From Paraconiothyrium sp. Pb-2020 (taxonomy: Eukaryota > Ascomycota > Dothideomycetes > Pleosporales > Didymosphaeriaceae), in assembly GCA_022419385.1 (NCBI GenBank), contig JAJUBI010000002.1, positions 4,340,001-4,404,000 on the forward strand: 64,000 bases of DNA, read 5' to 3'. Every line of letters starts with the position of its first letter. The stretch's first letter is position 1. Below the pieces are notes generated by a model. The model made no database searches. It had not been told where the DNA came from and saw only the letters and a list, made by a program, of their open reading frames with translations. This document shows positions 22,411-33,900 of the stretch, one piece after another. The translations under genes were made by a program, and so were the position numbers.

Positions 22411-23274
22411 ATGGCCGCGTCTTTGGTTCAACGCAACACTCCTAGCTCTCCTTCCCGCTTCTTGCAGGGTTGGTGCTCACTACCCGCTGAGCTCCGCCTG
22501 AAGATCCTAACGTACGTGCTGACCTTCGACAAAGATGACTTCAGGGGCCATCTCATCACTGCGACTGATTACATGCCGGCGAGGTTGGCCCACAAATACC
22601 TCTGGGATTCTCACTATCTAGGCGGATTTTCAGAGATCGCTCTTCCTCTGCTCGCCTGCCCCTATATCGATGAGCTCTTCAACATGCCCCAGGCCGTCCT
22701 TTACATCTGGTACGGTAAGAACATCTTCCACCTCGGCCGCCACAACTACAACTGCGGAGAGAAGCTAGCATACTCCTACTTGATCCCGAACAGGAGCGCG
22801 TTTGCATACTTGCAACACGTTGAAGTCTATGTTCGTGGCGACTACGTTGGCTGGAAGGACTTGGCTAGCTATTGCAAGGCTACTAAGTCGATGCCGGTGC
22901 TGAAGGTCTTCGAGGTGGAGTTCATCCTTCTCCAAGATATTGATGGGGACTCAAAGGACCTAGAGAAGGCATTCACTGAGATTGGATCGCTCCGTGTGTC
23001 AGCACAGAAGTTCGTGATCGAGTGCCACTGCATCGGTCAGCTTCTGGGCGTCATCCGGCCACCAACCCAATCGGACCGTGTGGACTACACCGAAGCGGCC
23101 TCGGTCTTCAAGAACATCAAGATCGAAACTTCGGGCGCAAACGCAGCAAAGGAGAAGTTTGTGCGCTATTGGTATGACTACATCACTAAGGTGGAGGTCG
23201 ATGAGATGTGGGCTCTTCCGCCGACCTCTCAATACGCCTGGCACAAGCGTGTTGTACGGACACAGTGGCAGTAG
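22411..23274 (+). CDS. F-box-like LPAELR protein
   Basis: Single-exon frame of 287 aa from the ATG at 22411. Residues about 20-36 read QGWCSLPAELRLKILTYV, an F-box-like N-terminal helix motif. The remainder has alternating hydrophobic and aromatic segments (FSEIALPLLACPYIDEL, FNMPQAVLYIWYGKNIF, FAYLQHVEVYVRG) as in the large fungal family of F-box-like proteins with a beta-rich C-terminal half. It ends WHKRVVRTQWQ. Related in layout to the genes at 35445 and 41261. Role unknown; ubiquitin-ligase adaptor is inference only. Confidence 0.75.
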   Translation: MAASLVQRNTPSSPSRFLQGWCSLPAELRLKILTYVLTFDKDDFRGHLITATDYMPARLAHKYLWDSHYLGGFSEIALPLLACPYIDELFNMPQAVLYIWYGKNIFHLGRHNYNCGEKLAYSYLIPNRSAFAYLQHVEVYVRGDYVGWKDLASYCKATKSMPVLKVFEVEFILLQDIDGDSKDLEKAFTEIGSLRVSAQKFVIECHCIGQLLGVIRPPTQSDRVDYTEAASVFKNIKIETSGANAAKEKFVRYWYDYITKVEVDEMWALPPTSQYAWHKRVVRTQWQ

Positions 23275-23676
23275 GTATCAGGACGTAGAACCCTGGGTTT
23301 CATCCGATTTTTAGAAGTCTTGATGTCATGGAACACGAAACCTTGAGGACTGTAGAGTATGTTGTACGACATGGAGTGGACTTCAATACGTAGTGTATAG
23401 TAGTACTACGGCTTTTAGAAGGATCTTCGGGGGACTAACGGCATGTACGAAATCAACGATCATGGATATGTAGTAAAGATTTATCATGCACCTATGTACA
23501 TTGCCTCATGTGACATTGTTGATGTAACGCCAATTTTTGTAACATTGCATGGGATGAGCACCCCAAGTCTCCGGAGCCTATGATAACGTTCAAAAAACAT
23601 CGCCATATACCAAGATATGCTACCAACCTAGACAGTCACAATCCTGTGCCCTGGATAAAGATGTTCGCCTGATACC
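23275..23676. other. Short convergent intergenic region
   Basis: 3' flanks of the F-box-like gene and the decayed Pol-derived gene. Nothing recognised. Confidence 0.5.
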
Positions 23677-24443
23677 TTAATCGTTCTTGCTCATCAACGC
23701 CCTTAAGATAGCGCAACCCTCCTCACGGTCCTCCTCTTTATAGACACGCAGCTTATGGTGCACAAAAAACTTATATTCGCTACCCCAGTGCTGCTTCAGG
23801 AAGTCTTTCTCTGCATCTGAGTACTCACTATTTTCGCCGGTCTCCTTAGCATCGACCGCCTCATTCTTCTGCGCCTTCTGGAAGTCTTCCCACTTCTTCC
23901 TCTCGGTGTCATGCCAGAGGCAGTTGATCTTCCAGGTTTCGTCTCCCACGATCACAGGCGGTCCTAGCTGCTTTCCTGCCGGCGCTCCGATTGCGAGAAT
24001 AAGGTCAGGTCTATCCGCAAGGAAGTACGCAACCTGTTGGCCCAATTGATCGCGAATGGTACCCTTGCTGGTTGCATCTTCCTCCTGACAACAGAGCAAC
24101 CATACGTATCAAGAATCGGGGGCAATAGCATTGCAGGTGAAACTGGGGACATGTAGGACGTCTTCAAGTTCCATAGCGTGGTGGAAGTACTGTTCGCGTG
24201 CTGCTTGACAGGGATGTGAACGGTACCAATACCGAGGACGGGCATGTTTGAGCCAAAAAACAGAGCTTCAAGTGTAGATTCGAAGGGAGTGTAAGAAGTG
24301 AACCAATCACGATCTTTAACGACGCTGTTGCGTGGGATTAGCAATGGTCGCATTTTTCGACTGATCGCAGATACTCACTGAACATTCGAAAGACCGAGAT
24401 AGATCCAATCCGGACAGATTTCATTTTTCGAAGACGCCGCCAT
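23677..24443 (-). pseudogene. Decayed gene of the retrotransposon Pol beta-barrel-derived family
   Basis: Exon 1 is 24443-24379 (MAASSKNEICPDWIYLGLS); a 54-nt intron (GTGAGT) ends at 24325; exon 2 follows. The splice gives SNVHVVKDRDWFTSYTPFEST and PVLGIGTVHIPV, matching the copia-type protease-like beta-barrel that also exists as single host genes in ascomycetes. The frame then shifts by -1 at about 24172-24195, after which LEDVLHVPSFTCNAI continues the same domain. An in-frame TGA (24111-24109) follows, and beyond it the frame runs KGTIRDQLGQQVAYF, WKINCLWHD, DFLKQHWGSEYKFF and KEEDREEG to 23677, which matches my memory of the family's C-terminal part. One frameshift plus one stop in one gene points to decay; base errors are the alternative. 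Confidence 0.6.
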
Positions 24444-24941
24444 GGTCAGGTGCTCGCTAGAGCGATCGAAACTGTGAAATTGAGTTGGAGTGCCTTTCTT
24501 GACAGATGATGTGAGGGTTGAATTGTCAGACAGTAAAAGCCAGATTCGTGGGCCTTTATATACCACTTATTCAACACATTGTTTGTTTGTTCCACGAGCA
24601 GGACAGAGAGATTGTGGATGCAATCTGTCCGCTTGTTCGTAAACACGTTTAGTCCGCCGTCATAAGGTAAGTCAAGCTATAACACGACGCTAAAGTTGCC
24701 ACGAACTACCATGTTTGTAGTTGTGTGACAAGTCAAGATAGGTTTGGCAATTTCGATCCTCAATGGCAGCCACTGTGATCGCAGTCATACCCATGGTAGT
24801 GTTCTGAGTCCGTCATCAACCACGATCCCGGTCTGAGATGAACCACACAAGTGCAAACTAATGCCAGTCAGTGCGATTGTGATTGATTTAGTCTTCGAAA
24901 ATTTTTGGTATGTAATTTTGATAGACATCGATATGTTTGGG
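24444..24941. other. Intergenic, no supported gene
   Basis: Upstream region of the decayed Pol-derived gene and 3' flank of the peroxidase. Nothing recognised. Confidence 0.45.
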
Positions 24942-25950
24942 TCAGTGAAACGCGCCATCTCCCAGAGGCCTGCTCATACCCTCCGCTCTCCTCCTCGCAC
25001 CTCCAGGCAGTAAACTCGAACAATCTTGCAAACTGCCTACATCATTGCCCACGACAGTGAAGCGCTCCCATGCACTTGTGAACGCGGCGCTCCACGCACC
25101 CTGGCTATTCGAAAAGCGATCCCATGAGCCGGAAGTCTGACGCACAATTAGTATCAACGACGAAATGCAAACTTGGGAAACATACCGAAGAGTCATTCGT
25201 CATACGCTTATCACTCGAGAAACTATACGGCGCGGTGCCCGCCTTCGTTTCCCGGTAGAAGGTCACATCCCACCTGCTTGGCGTAGAGTCAAGCGATTTT
25301 CCAGCCTGGCTTGGATCATCGAACGATTGTGTGCCTGCGGTGTGCGATCCCACGAGGGCGACAACGTCAGTCGCGCTCATGCCAACGGCTGCAAATGTGC
25401 CCAGGATCTTGTCGATGGGATCTTTAGTCGATGGAACACCACCTTCCGTGGCTGGGGTGCTGCTGTCTGTCCTGCCTACGAGAGCCTTCACCCGAGGACC
25501 GAGAGGACATACAGCAATGGCAATGGATGCGGCGAATTGGATCATGTCGGCGGTCCCGACATTGTACTGCTTTGCTTTGGATGCTAGTAGAGTGCATGTA
25601 GGCGTCAAACCGGCGTTTTCAGATCGCGAGCATTCGTCTCCGAGTATCAAAGAGCCATCACAGCCGTTGTTAATGCAATCGTGGAAAGGGGCTCGGATGG
25701 CACCTCGTGCCGAAGGGCCACAGCCTTGGAACATGCTAGCAAGGTCTGAGGCGACTGCAGACCATGCAGAGCAGCCACCTGAAGAAGAGGTGCTTGAGGA
25801 GGAGGATGAAGAGGAAGAGCTTGATGCCGAGGGAGCAGTAGATGGTGACGATGAAGAGCTTTGCGACGAGCTGCCCGACAATTCGCCGCCACTCTGTGAA
25901 CCAACCACGGTAGCCGCTAGAGTGAAGAGTATAGCGCTTGGGAAATGCAT
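24942..25950 (-). CDS. Secreted class II heme peroxidase (ligninase-like)
   Basis: Exon 1 is 25950-25186; a 49-nt intron (GTATGT...CGTCAG) ends at 25137; exon 2 is 25136-24942; 319 aa. It opens with a signal peptide (MHFPSAILFTLAATVVGS) and a poly-Ser linker of about 35 residues, then the peroxidase domain. The distal heme motif ARGAIRAPFHDC supplies Arg86, His90 and the calcium-ligand Asp91; VALVGSHTAGTQSF supplies the proximal His203. NNGCDGSLIL and several Cys suggest the family's disulfides. Exon 2 provides the C-terminal TSGSWDRFSNSQGAWSAAF and ends GDGAFH. It should oxidise phenolic or similar substrates with H2O2 outside the cell. Manganese- or lignin-specific residues cannot be assigned by eye. 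The start follows the signal peptide; the upstream frame lacks an ATG. Confidence 0.85.
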
Positions 25951-27688
25951 GATGATAGGTGCAGGACGAGAGATGGCTAACGAGAGCAAGAAGTGAACGA
26001 AGATTGTTATTACATGCCTGAACAAGGCAAGACTTACTCGCGCTCCATCTTATATCTGTAGACAAGAACTCTTCCGCGTGTTGACCACACGACGCTGACA
26101 AGTTTTCAGTGCTAAACAATGCTAAATTCAGCCCCTCCAAATGCTGGGATATCGAGGCGTACCGTCGCATAGTGCACAGCTGAACACCTGCACTAACTCA
26201 TGAAGTAAAGCACAGTGGTTGAAACTAAGCATCCATTGACAGGCGGGGACAGGTCCGAATCCGGGTATTCGTGTCTAAAGCTATGGTGTGGGGAGGCTCA
26301 GCTTCCACACTAACGCGAAATTCTGCCCAGATAGGCAAACCTGGTGAATAGTTGTAGTAGCTTCCGGATGACTCAGAGCGATTGATGCCGACGATGCATG
26401 TCCGAAAATGGGAAGCGGGAAAGTAGATTTATCTCTATCGGTACGTTTGGACATGGCGTTGTGTAGTCAGAGACGGTGTCGTTGACGTTGTCCAATCGAC
26501 GTCCCGCTCCCAAACAAGTGCTTATCCCGAACCGAACGGCGCTGCGTGTGATCGAACCGTTGCCTCTACAACTATTTAGGGCTGATAGTATGCTGATCTC
26601 CGTATTTGGTTATACAAAATTGCTGGGCCGTGATCGGCTGGGCTCCCGTCAGACGCGAGAATGTGGATGAGAGCGCCTGAATACGGAGCTCCCGTAATTG
26701 TGGTGTATCGTTTTGGAGAGCACATCTCATCGCGAAGCTTGAGATACTTCATAATCTTTGCGATCTGGACGAGCTCGCGAAGAGATGTTCTGTATCAAGT
26801 CGGTCTGGCAATGGCGAGAGCGCAGAGAAAGTCGCGCCCCAGTTCCGATATGCTTATTACAGTTCCGGCATTTCAAGCGTTGCCCAAGTATGCATCTAAC
26901 AGATGTGACACTATTGACACGGCCCGCTTCCACTCAGCTCTCCATCACTTATCGGTGGGGCGATCAACACTTTCAAGTGCATTTCAAACGGTTTCCGATT
27001 CGTGCGAAGGGTAACACAATAACTAAGGACTCTTGATGGACTTACAACCAAGGCTTGTGAAAGTAACTTTGTTATCTACGATCTCAAGTTGACTTGCAGC
27101 CTAGATATCGTGGTGCAGCAAGACTGCCTACGAGTTCTCCACGTGCCCATATTCCAACTTCTCGGGAAGCACACCTGGAAGGAAAGACTGGTATTTTGAT
27201 CTATTTGTGGGATGGGCTACAGCTTCAGCGTGGCTCCATGGAGTCTAGTAGCGGAGATAATACCTCTGTTACTAGCGCCTGGTATCAACTGGGGAACTGC
27301 ATCCGAAGCTAGATCGGCACTGCGCGAACAAATAGCTAGCCGAATTCTCCTTCCGACTTGTTCGGTCAGTGCGGAGAGCCGTAGACGATCTCCCGTCACA
27401 CCTTAACGGCTGTGTAAGATGTGGTGTTCTTGAAGATAGCTGAGAAGTAGGACTACGTTGAATTTGCCGCCGCCACACTACAGTTTGGAAACCAGGCATT
27501 TGTTTGACGTGACGATCCTAGTCATCGTATGTATTGACAAGGCTCTCGTGAAGCGGGGGAACGAGAATTCTGTGAGCTGAAGTAAACACATTTGCGTGAA
27601 CTTGGAGTAGAACAGCCTCGGCAAGGCGAACGTTTTGGGTATAATCTGCACCGCACACATCCGCACTCCAATGATCAAGAAGTAAGCC
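25951..27688. other. Gene-free intergenic region
   Basis: About 1.7 kb with only short frames of no recognisable content on either strand. It includes the peroxidase promoter and the 3' flank of the SER2-like gene. No repeats or transposon motifs were seen. Confidence 0.45.
26049..26054 (-). promoter_or_regulatory. Possible TATA element of the peroxidase gene
   Basis: Minus-strand TATAAG about 100 nt upstream of the ATG at 25950. Single short match; weak support. Confidence 0.3.
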
Positions 27689-28831
27689 TCACTTTAACAG
27701 TTCCTCCTGCTCTTCTTTCGAGATACCAAACAGATACAGCACATCCAGCATACTCTTCGAGTTGAGCCTTGCCGGAGCCTGCATCTGCACCTTGGGCTTC
27801 GCATGAAACGCGACACCCAAGCCTGCGACTCCCATCATAGGGAGATCATTCGCGCCGTCGCCGATGCAAACGACCTGATCCAGCAATATACCCTCCTTTT
27901 CTGCGATCTCGAGAACGTGTTGACGCTTCTTCTCGGCGTGGACTATCTCGCCAGTGAGTTCGCCAGTGAGTTCCTTGCCATCTTCCGAGACAATGAGGTG
28001 GTTTGCGAAAGCATAGTCTAGGCCTAGCTTTTGTCCCATCCACCCAGTCAAGGGCGTAAAGCCGCCACTCAACACAGCAGTCTTGAACCCCAGTCGCTTC
28101 AGTGCCGTGATCAGCTCCTGCACGCCTTCGTTGAGCGTAATGCACGCTCTCAACGTCTCCCACACGGTGCTCGGCACGCCCTTCAGCAGCTTGCACCTTG
28201 CCCTCAGACTCGCCTCGAAATCCAACTCGCCGTTCATAGCCGCGGCTGTGATGGCGGAGACCTGGTCTTCCACGCCGATGAGTGACGCAATCAGGTCGAT
28301 GACTTCTTGCTGGATGAGGGTGGAGTCCATATCGAAGACTGCCAGACGCTTGTACCGCCTATGCACCGTATCCGCCTGCCACACGATTTCAAGGTTCCAT
28401 TCGCGCTCAAAGCGGCTAACTTGCTCGTGTCGTCGCAGTGTTTCTAGGTCTGCGCCTGCGGCAGGAAAGCGCACTTCCACGACACGCGCCAATTTCTCCC
28501 TGCTCAATGGCCTTGACGTGATACCCGATTCTTCTATGCGTGGTATAATGTTGCGCAACAGTACGAAGAAGTCGGTCAGACAAGACTGGCTGATGTAGCT
28601 GCCGTAGAGGTGGTCAAGCGGGTTGGGCCCAGGCGTAGGAGGTTCTAGCGGGTATGCCTCCAGGTTGTCTGTAGGAGCGGCGCCATCTCTCAGTGATTCA
28701 AGGGAAGCAGGTGCGAGCGCATCGGTAGGAGAACGTGGTGTGGCATCGGGGTGCGGAAAGAAGTGGGGAGCGTTTGACTTGTAGAAGAGCGTCGCTATGA
28801 GGTGACTGGGGCTTGGGCTCGAGAAATCCAT
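27689..28831 (-). CDS. SER2: Phosphoserine phosphatase (SER2-type)
   Basis: Uninterrupted frame of 380 aa from the ATG at 28831. HAD-superfamily motifs are complete: motif I AVFDMDSTLIQQE (nucleophile Asp167, acid/base Asp169), motif II VLSGGF, a conserved Lys region, and motif IV CIGDGANDLPMM. The N-terminal half (about 160 residues) is a divergent regulatory-like extension. The enzyme removes phosphate from O-phosphoserine, the last step of serine synthesis from 3-phosphoglycerate, in the cytosol. A 12-bp perfect tandem duplication (27949-27972) encodes ELTGELTG near the third motif. It is transcribed away from the SDR at 29325. Confidence 0.92.
   Translation of the reverse strand: MDFSSPSPSHLIATLFYKSNAPHFFPHPDATPRSPTDALAPASLESLRDGAAPTDNLEAYPLEPPTPGPNPLDHLYGSYISQSCLTDFFVLLRNIIPRIEESGITSRPLSREKLARVVEVRFPAAGADLETLRRHEQVSRFEREWNLEIVWQADTVHRRYKRLAVFDMDSTLIQQEVIDLIASLIGVEDQVSAITAAAMNGELDFEASLRARCKLLKGVPSTVWETLRACITLNEGVQELITALKRLGFKTAVLSGGFTPLTGWMGQKLGLDYAFANHLIVSEDGKELTGELTGEIVHAEKKRQHVLEIAEKEGILLDQVVCIGDGANDLPMMGVAGLGVAFHAKPKVQMQAPARLNSKSMLDVLYLFGISKEEQEELLK
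27949..27972. repeat. 12-bp in-frame tandem duplication inside the SER2-like gene
   Basis: CGCCAGTGAGTT occurs twice in tandem (27949-27960, 27961-27972), adding four residues (ELTG repeated) without breaking the frame. Confidence 0.85.
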
Positions 28832-29324
28832 TGCAAGAACAGCAGCGCGGGAATCGCCAATAAAAAAGCACTAGATAGAATGAAAGACAACGACCTTGAA
28901 TCGGAAGTGGGATGTTCGAGGAACTTTTGGACAGACTTCAAAAATAAAGAGGGGCTGGTTTGGCGGGGTTAGGTACCGGTAACGGGGAACGCACGCACGC
29001 CGAAAACCCTGCAGATCTATTGGCTAGCCTCCGATCGCGACCATGGTTCGTTATACCCATACGACAGGCGTGTTATAATTCATCGTATCGTTGACTTTTG
29101 ATCCGCGACGACGTATTGATCTGCTCTCGTAGAGGAATGCTGGATGGTCCAGCCGTTTAGTCCGCGGAGAGCGAACTCCTTCCAATTGGCACGATCTGCC
29201 CCCTCCACACCTTCCGTCACAAGCGAACCGAGGCTGCGAACAGGACTATATTCAGCTCCTCTTTTGTCTCCCTACTTGAGGGTGTCAGCTTCTACTCGCG
29301 TTTAGCATCATCTGTTGTGCAATC
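28832..29324. other. Shared divergent promoter region
   Basis: 493 bp between the divergent SER2-like and SDR genes; holds both promoters. No TATA box evident. Confidence 0.55.
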
Positions 29325-30428
29325 ATGACCCCAAGCTCAACAGGGCTGAGCGCTTATATCAAGCAATCACCGCCTCTTGACTTCTCCATACCGTACGATG
29401 ACGCCTGGGTAAAAGACAGAACGATCATCGTCACCGGAGGCGCGAGCGGGTTCGGCGCAGGCTTTGTGCGAAGATGGGCTTCCAACGGCGCTACAGTCAT
29501 TATTGGAGATGTCAATGTTGAGAAAGGAGACGCACTTGCAAGAGCCATCCGAAAGGAAACGGGCCGCGAAAGCGCTGCTCATTTCGTCCATTGCGACGTA
29601 ACAAACTGGCAATCCCAGGTTAACTTCTTCAAAGAAGCCGTCAAATGCAGCCCACATGGCGGCATCGACACGGTCGTCGCGAATGCCGGTATACAAGCAA
29701 AAGATAGACTGCAAGAGCCAGGAGACCTTAGCGCAGCAGAGCCCAAACCGCCCAACTTCGCTACCATGGATGTGAATGTAACAGGAGTGTTGTACACGAC
29801 ACATTTGGCCTACTATTGGCTGCCAAAGAACCCTGGATCCAAGCCTTGCAACATGAACTCAGTACCAGACAAACAGACAAGAGATAGGAACCTTGTACTT
29901 TTGGGCAGTATAGCAAGCTTGGCCCCCATTGCGGCGGCACCTCTCTACGGGACGAGTAAGCATGCCGTCCTGGGGCTGTTCCGCTCGCTGAGATCGACTT
30001 CGCACATGGAAGGCATCCGGGTCAACATAGTCCTCCCCTACTTCATTGACACGGCCATTGTGCCTCCAGTGGCCAAGCTGTTGCTTGCGGGAGGCGGCAT
30101 GGGCAAAGTGGAAGACGTCGTCGAGGCAGCTACAAGGCTAGTAGCTGACGCGCGTATCCTCGGCCGCGGCATTGTCGTTGGGCCAAAGGTCACATGCAAG
30201 CAAGATGAGAGTGGAGAATTCAAGCTGGTCGACAAGGGCACCGAGGGAAGCACCGAAACCGCGCTATGGGAGGCGTATGCGGATGACTGGGAGGAAGTTG
30301 ATGCCTTTGATCGAAGGGTGGTCAAGCTATTGAATGCTGTCGAGCAAGCGCGTGGGTGGGTAGGCTGGGCTACAGACATCGTGAAATTGGTAGGCTATCA
30401 AGTCTTTGGATATGGGTGTGAAAGATGA
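29325..30428 (+). CDS. Short-chain dehydrogenase/reductase
   Basis: Single-exon frame of 367 aa. Rossmann nucleotide-binding motif TGGASGFG at residues 37-44, then CDVT, NAGI (120-123), the catalytic Ser195 in VLLGSIAS, and Tyr208 and Lys212 in LYGTSKH (YxxxK). The layout and length, with a C-terminal extension of about 90 residues, resemble 15-hydroxyprostaglandin-dehydrogenase-like fungal SDRs. It oxidises or reduces an alcohol/ketone with NAD(P); the substrate is not inferable. Not in an evident biosynthetic cluster. Confidence 0.88.
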   Translation: MTPSSTGLSAYIKQSPPLDFSIPYDDAWVKDRTIIVTGGASGFGAGFVRRWASNGATVIIGDVNVEKGDALARAIRKETGRESAAHFVHCDVTNWQSQVNFFKEAVKCSPHGGIDTVVANAGIQAKDRLQEPGDLSAAEPKPPNFATMDVNVTGVLYTTHLAYYWLPKNPGSKPCNMNSVPDKQTRDRNLVLLGSIASLAPIAAAPLYGTSKHAVLGLFRSLRSTSHMEGIRVNIVLPYFIDTAIVPPVAKLLLAGGGMGKVEDVVEAATRLVADARILGRGIVVGPKVTCKQDESGEFKLVDKGTEGSTETALWEAYADDWEEVDAFDRRVVKLLNAVEQARGWVGWATDIVKLVGYQVFGYGCER

Positions 30429-30938
30429 TCAGCCCGAGGAAATTCATGTGGAACGATCCACACTACGAGCGTCTCGAACGCATCGAAGCGTCAATGGCCC
30501 TTGCCGTCGATCCGCTGGTTAGAAGCGGCCTGTACCTTCGAGAACCTTTTTCGAGATGGTGTCAAAGTAGAGGTCCAAAATGGGAATGATGGGGATCGTT
30601 TGGGCGAGGCACATGCACTAGCGTGACGTCACATGCCAAGCTCGGGCATATTCGCGGGAGCTAAGGCGGGCCTCGGCAAGGATGTGATCGTCGGCGGTTG
30701 GCAATCGCCTCCGAGAGTGACGGAACGTCTGTTGACGCCGAGCGACAGCATGGCCATGCGCATCCGCCGTCTTCCACTGAGTTTACCTCCTGTGTCGCTC
30801 GTCGTTGTTCATGTTTTGCATTTTCACTGCTATTTATCATGTTTCACTGTTCCTACATGTAGAGCGTTGCAGCATCGTGCCTTCCCGCGCTTGATTCCCT
30901 AGTTGACATCCATCGTTGCACTGCGCATTGAATCCGCA
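30429..30938. other. Intergenic, no supported gene
   Basis: 510 bp holding the SDR 3' flank and the upstream region of the glucosyltransferase-like gene. Confidence 0.5.
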
Positions 30939-33900
30939 ATGGCCTCCGACAGCCAGAGGCAATCCTCGCCACTCCCCACTGCAGTTCACCTCCACGAACC
31001 CCAACTTACTTCGCCTGAAGTTCGAAAAGCACCACAGTATGACTCGTTCTCCAAACCGTCCGCGACCGACTTTGCAGAATCGCCAGGGGTTCCTGATAAG
31101 ATGGCTACACACGATCCGTACAGCTCCGCGCGATCAGCCGCACCGCCCGCTTCACACAATGTTACGGAAGAGAACTCGGCACGGCCATCGCTGCAGAAGG
31201 CTGAGACTGAGCGACCGCAGCCCATAGCTAAGATATCGCTGCAAGAGATAAAGCGGGCGGGAACCGCACAGGATATGACCCGGCATATGCATGGGCCGAA
31301 AACGCTAATGTTCGATCCATACGGGTCTGACTCCTCGAGCGATTTCGATGAAGACGAAACACATGGGAAAAACTCCAGCGCCACAAGGACGAACAGCCGG
31401 AAGACGTCGAGCCCGCGACCGTTCTCGAGATTGAAGTTTGGCAATGATCATTTCCATACAAAGGGCAAGGTGTCACGAAAAGACGGTCGCGTAAAGCTGT
31501 CAATTAGTGAGACTTTGAATAGCGGTTACTTTGCAAAGACGTTGGGTGCAGGGCTAAAGAAGCACTTTGCTGGTGCAGATGACCTGCAGAATGGCAATGA
31601 CGCCCCAAGCGCCCACGCGAGGATTGCGCCCGAGGATGACTGCATGGAAGATCCTAAACGGCGCGTCCGCCTTAACATTGTCATCATCGTGATTGGGTCT
31701 CGCGGCGACATTCAGCCATTTCTGCGGATAGGGAAGATTTTGAAGGAGGACTACGGTCATCGTGTTCGCATAGCTACCCATCCTGCTTTCAAGTCATTCA
31801 TTCAGGATGACTCTGGGCTGGAATTCTTCTCAATTGGTGGTGATCCATCTGAACTGATGGCGTTCATGGTAAAGAATCCGGGCTTGATTCCGAGTTTGGA
31901 GACTGTCAAGGAGGGTGAGATCGGCAGAAGGCGAGCTGCCATGTATGACATGTTCCAGGGCATGTGGCGAGCCTGCATAAACGCCACCGATGACGAGAAT
32001 GATCTTGCCAATCTGAAAATGAGTGAGTTGCTGACAAAGGTCGATGCTTCGCAGGATGTGCTAACCGTTGTGCAGTGGGTGGCGGCCAACCTTTCATCTG
32101 CGACGCCATTATCGCCAATCCTCCAAGCTTTGCACCGCCTCACATCGCCGAACGGCTGGGTGTTCCACTGCATATGATGTTCACGTAAGTCCATACCCGT
32201 GGTTGCCCATCGTACCGTGGTGTGTCCGCTGATTCTAGCCAAGCTTTCCATACACACCTACAGTGCAGTTTCCACACCCCCTAGCCAACATCCAAAATAG
32301 CAATGTCGATACCAAGTATACTAATTTCATGAGTTACCCACTCGTCGAGATGATGACTTGGCAAGGCCTCGGCGATCTGATCAATCGATTCAGGAGTACA
32401 ACGCTACATTTGGATGAAGTCAGCACGCTCTGGGCGCCAGGGCAGCTGTTTCGGTTGAAAGTACCTTACACGTATATGGTATGTTGATGCCTGACACAAG
32501 CTGTGACTGAACTAACGTGATGACAGTGGTCGCCAGGCCTCGTTCCTAAGCCCAAGGATTGGGGTCCTGAGATCGACATAGCAGGCTTTGTCTTTCTAGA
32601 CTTAGCATCCTCGTTTAAACCACCCGGTGATCTCCAAAAGTTTCTTGACGCGGGCCCACCCCCGGTGTACATAGGGTTCGGATCCATAGTCGTCGATGAC
32701 CCTGACAAGTTCACTAAACTAATCTTCAAAGCCGTTGAGATAGCCGGTGTCCGCGCCTTGGTATCCAAAGGATGGGGCGGCTTTGGCAGCAACTCCACAG
32801 CACCGGACAACATCTTCATGCTTGAGAACACGCCTCACGACTGGCTGTTTCCACAGGTGTCTGCAGTTGTGCATCACGGCGGTGCCGGTACGACTGCTAT
32901 CGGTTTGAAATGCGCGAGACCGACGATGATTGTACCCTTTTTCGGCGATCAACCGTTTTGGGGTGCTATGGTGGCAAAAGCGAAAGCTGGAGCGCATGAA
33001 TGTATCCCCTATAAACAGCTCACTGCTGAGCGTCTTGCAGAAGGCATCAAGCAATGCCTCACAGACGAGGCAAGGCAGAACGTACGCAAGATCTCGGACA
33101 GCATTGCTAAAGAAGGCGACGGTGCGCTCAACGCTGTGCGTTCGTTCCATCGTAGTTTACCGCTAAGGGAAGGCGGGACTATGCGCTGCTCACTCCTGCC
33201 GAACCATGCCGCTGCTTGGCGACTCAAAAACACCTCGATTCGCCTATGCCCGGTTGCTGCGGAGCTGCTGGTTGAGTGGAAGAAAATCAAGTGGAATGAG
33301 CTCAGGCTGCTAAGACAGTACGAGTGGAACGATTTTGGTGGACCTGGCGAACCAGTCACTGGGATTTACGGTGCAATTGTAGACACAATCGGGGAGATAG
33401 CCACGGGAATGGGAGGCGTACCCTACAACATGGCGAAGAGTGTCAAGAACAGAGAGCGATACTACGAGAAGAAGTACAAGGTCCACAAGCGTCAGAAGCA
33501 GAAACAACAACACAAGGCGACACCCGACCGCGCCAACGCAGAGCATGAGGAGGGCAAGGAGAGCGACGATTCAACCAACAAACGCACTACCGTTGACGAC
33601 TTGCACGGTGGTTCCAAGAAGGGCAGGCCCAAGCCTGGTGAAAGACAACGGTCCGTACTATCGGAAGTCATAGAGCCAGAGGACTTTCTGGCCATTGAAT
33701 TCGCAAAAGAAGCCGAACAAGGCCTCCGCAAAACAGCAGGCGCTGTCGTCCGCTTCCCCATGCGCATCCAACTTGCTCTCGCTCAGGGTTTCCACAATGC
33801 CCCGCGTCTGTACGGCGACACCACTGTACGCCGCATCCCACGCATAACTGGTATGCACTCTGGTATTAGAGCCGGGCGCGACGAGTTGGTCTACGGGATA

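Noticed and set aside
23677..24443. Active copia retrotransposon
   Set aside because: Only the beta-barrel-like domain and a host-type C-terminus are present, with an intron and no LTRs, integrase or reverse transcriptase.
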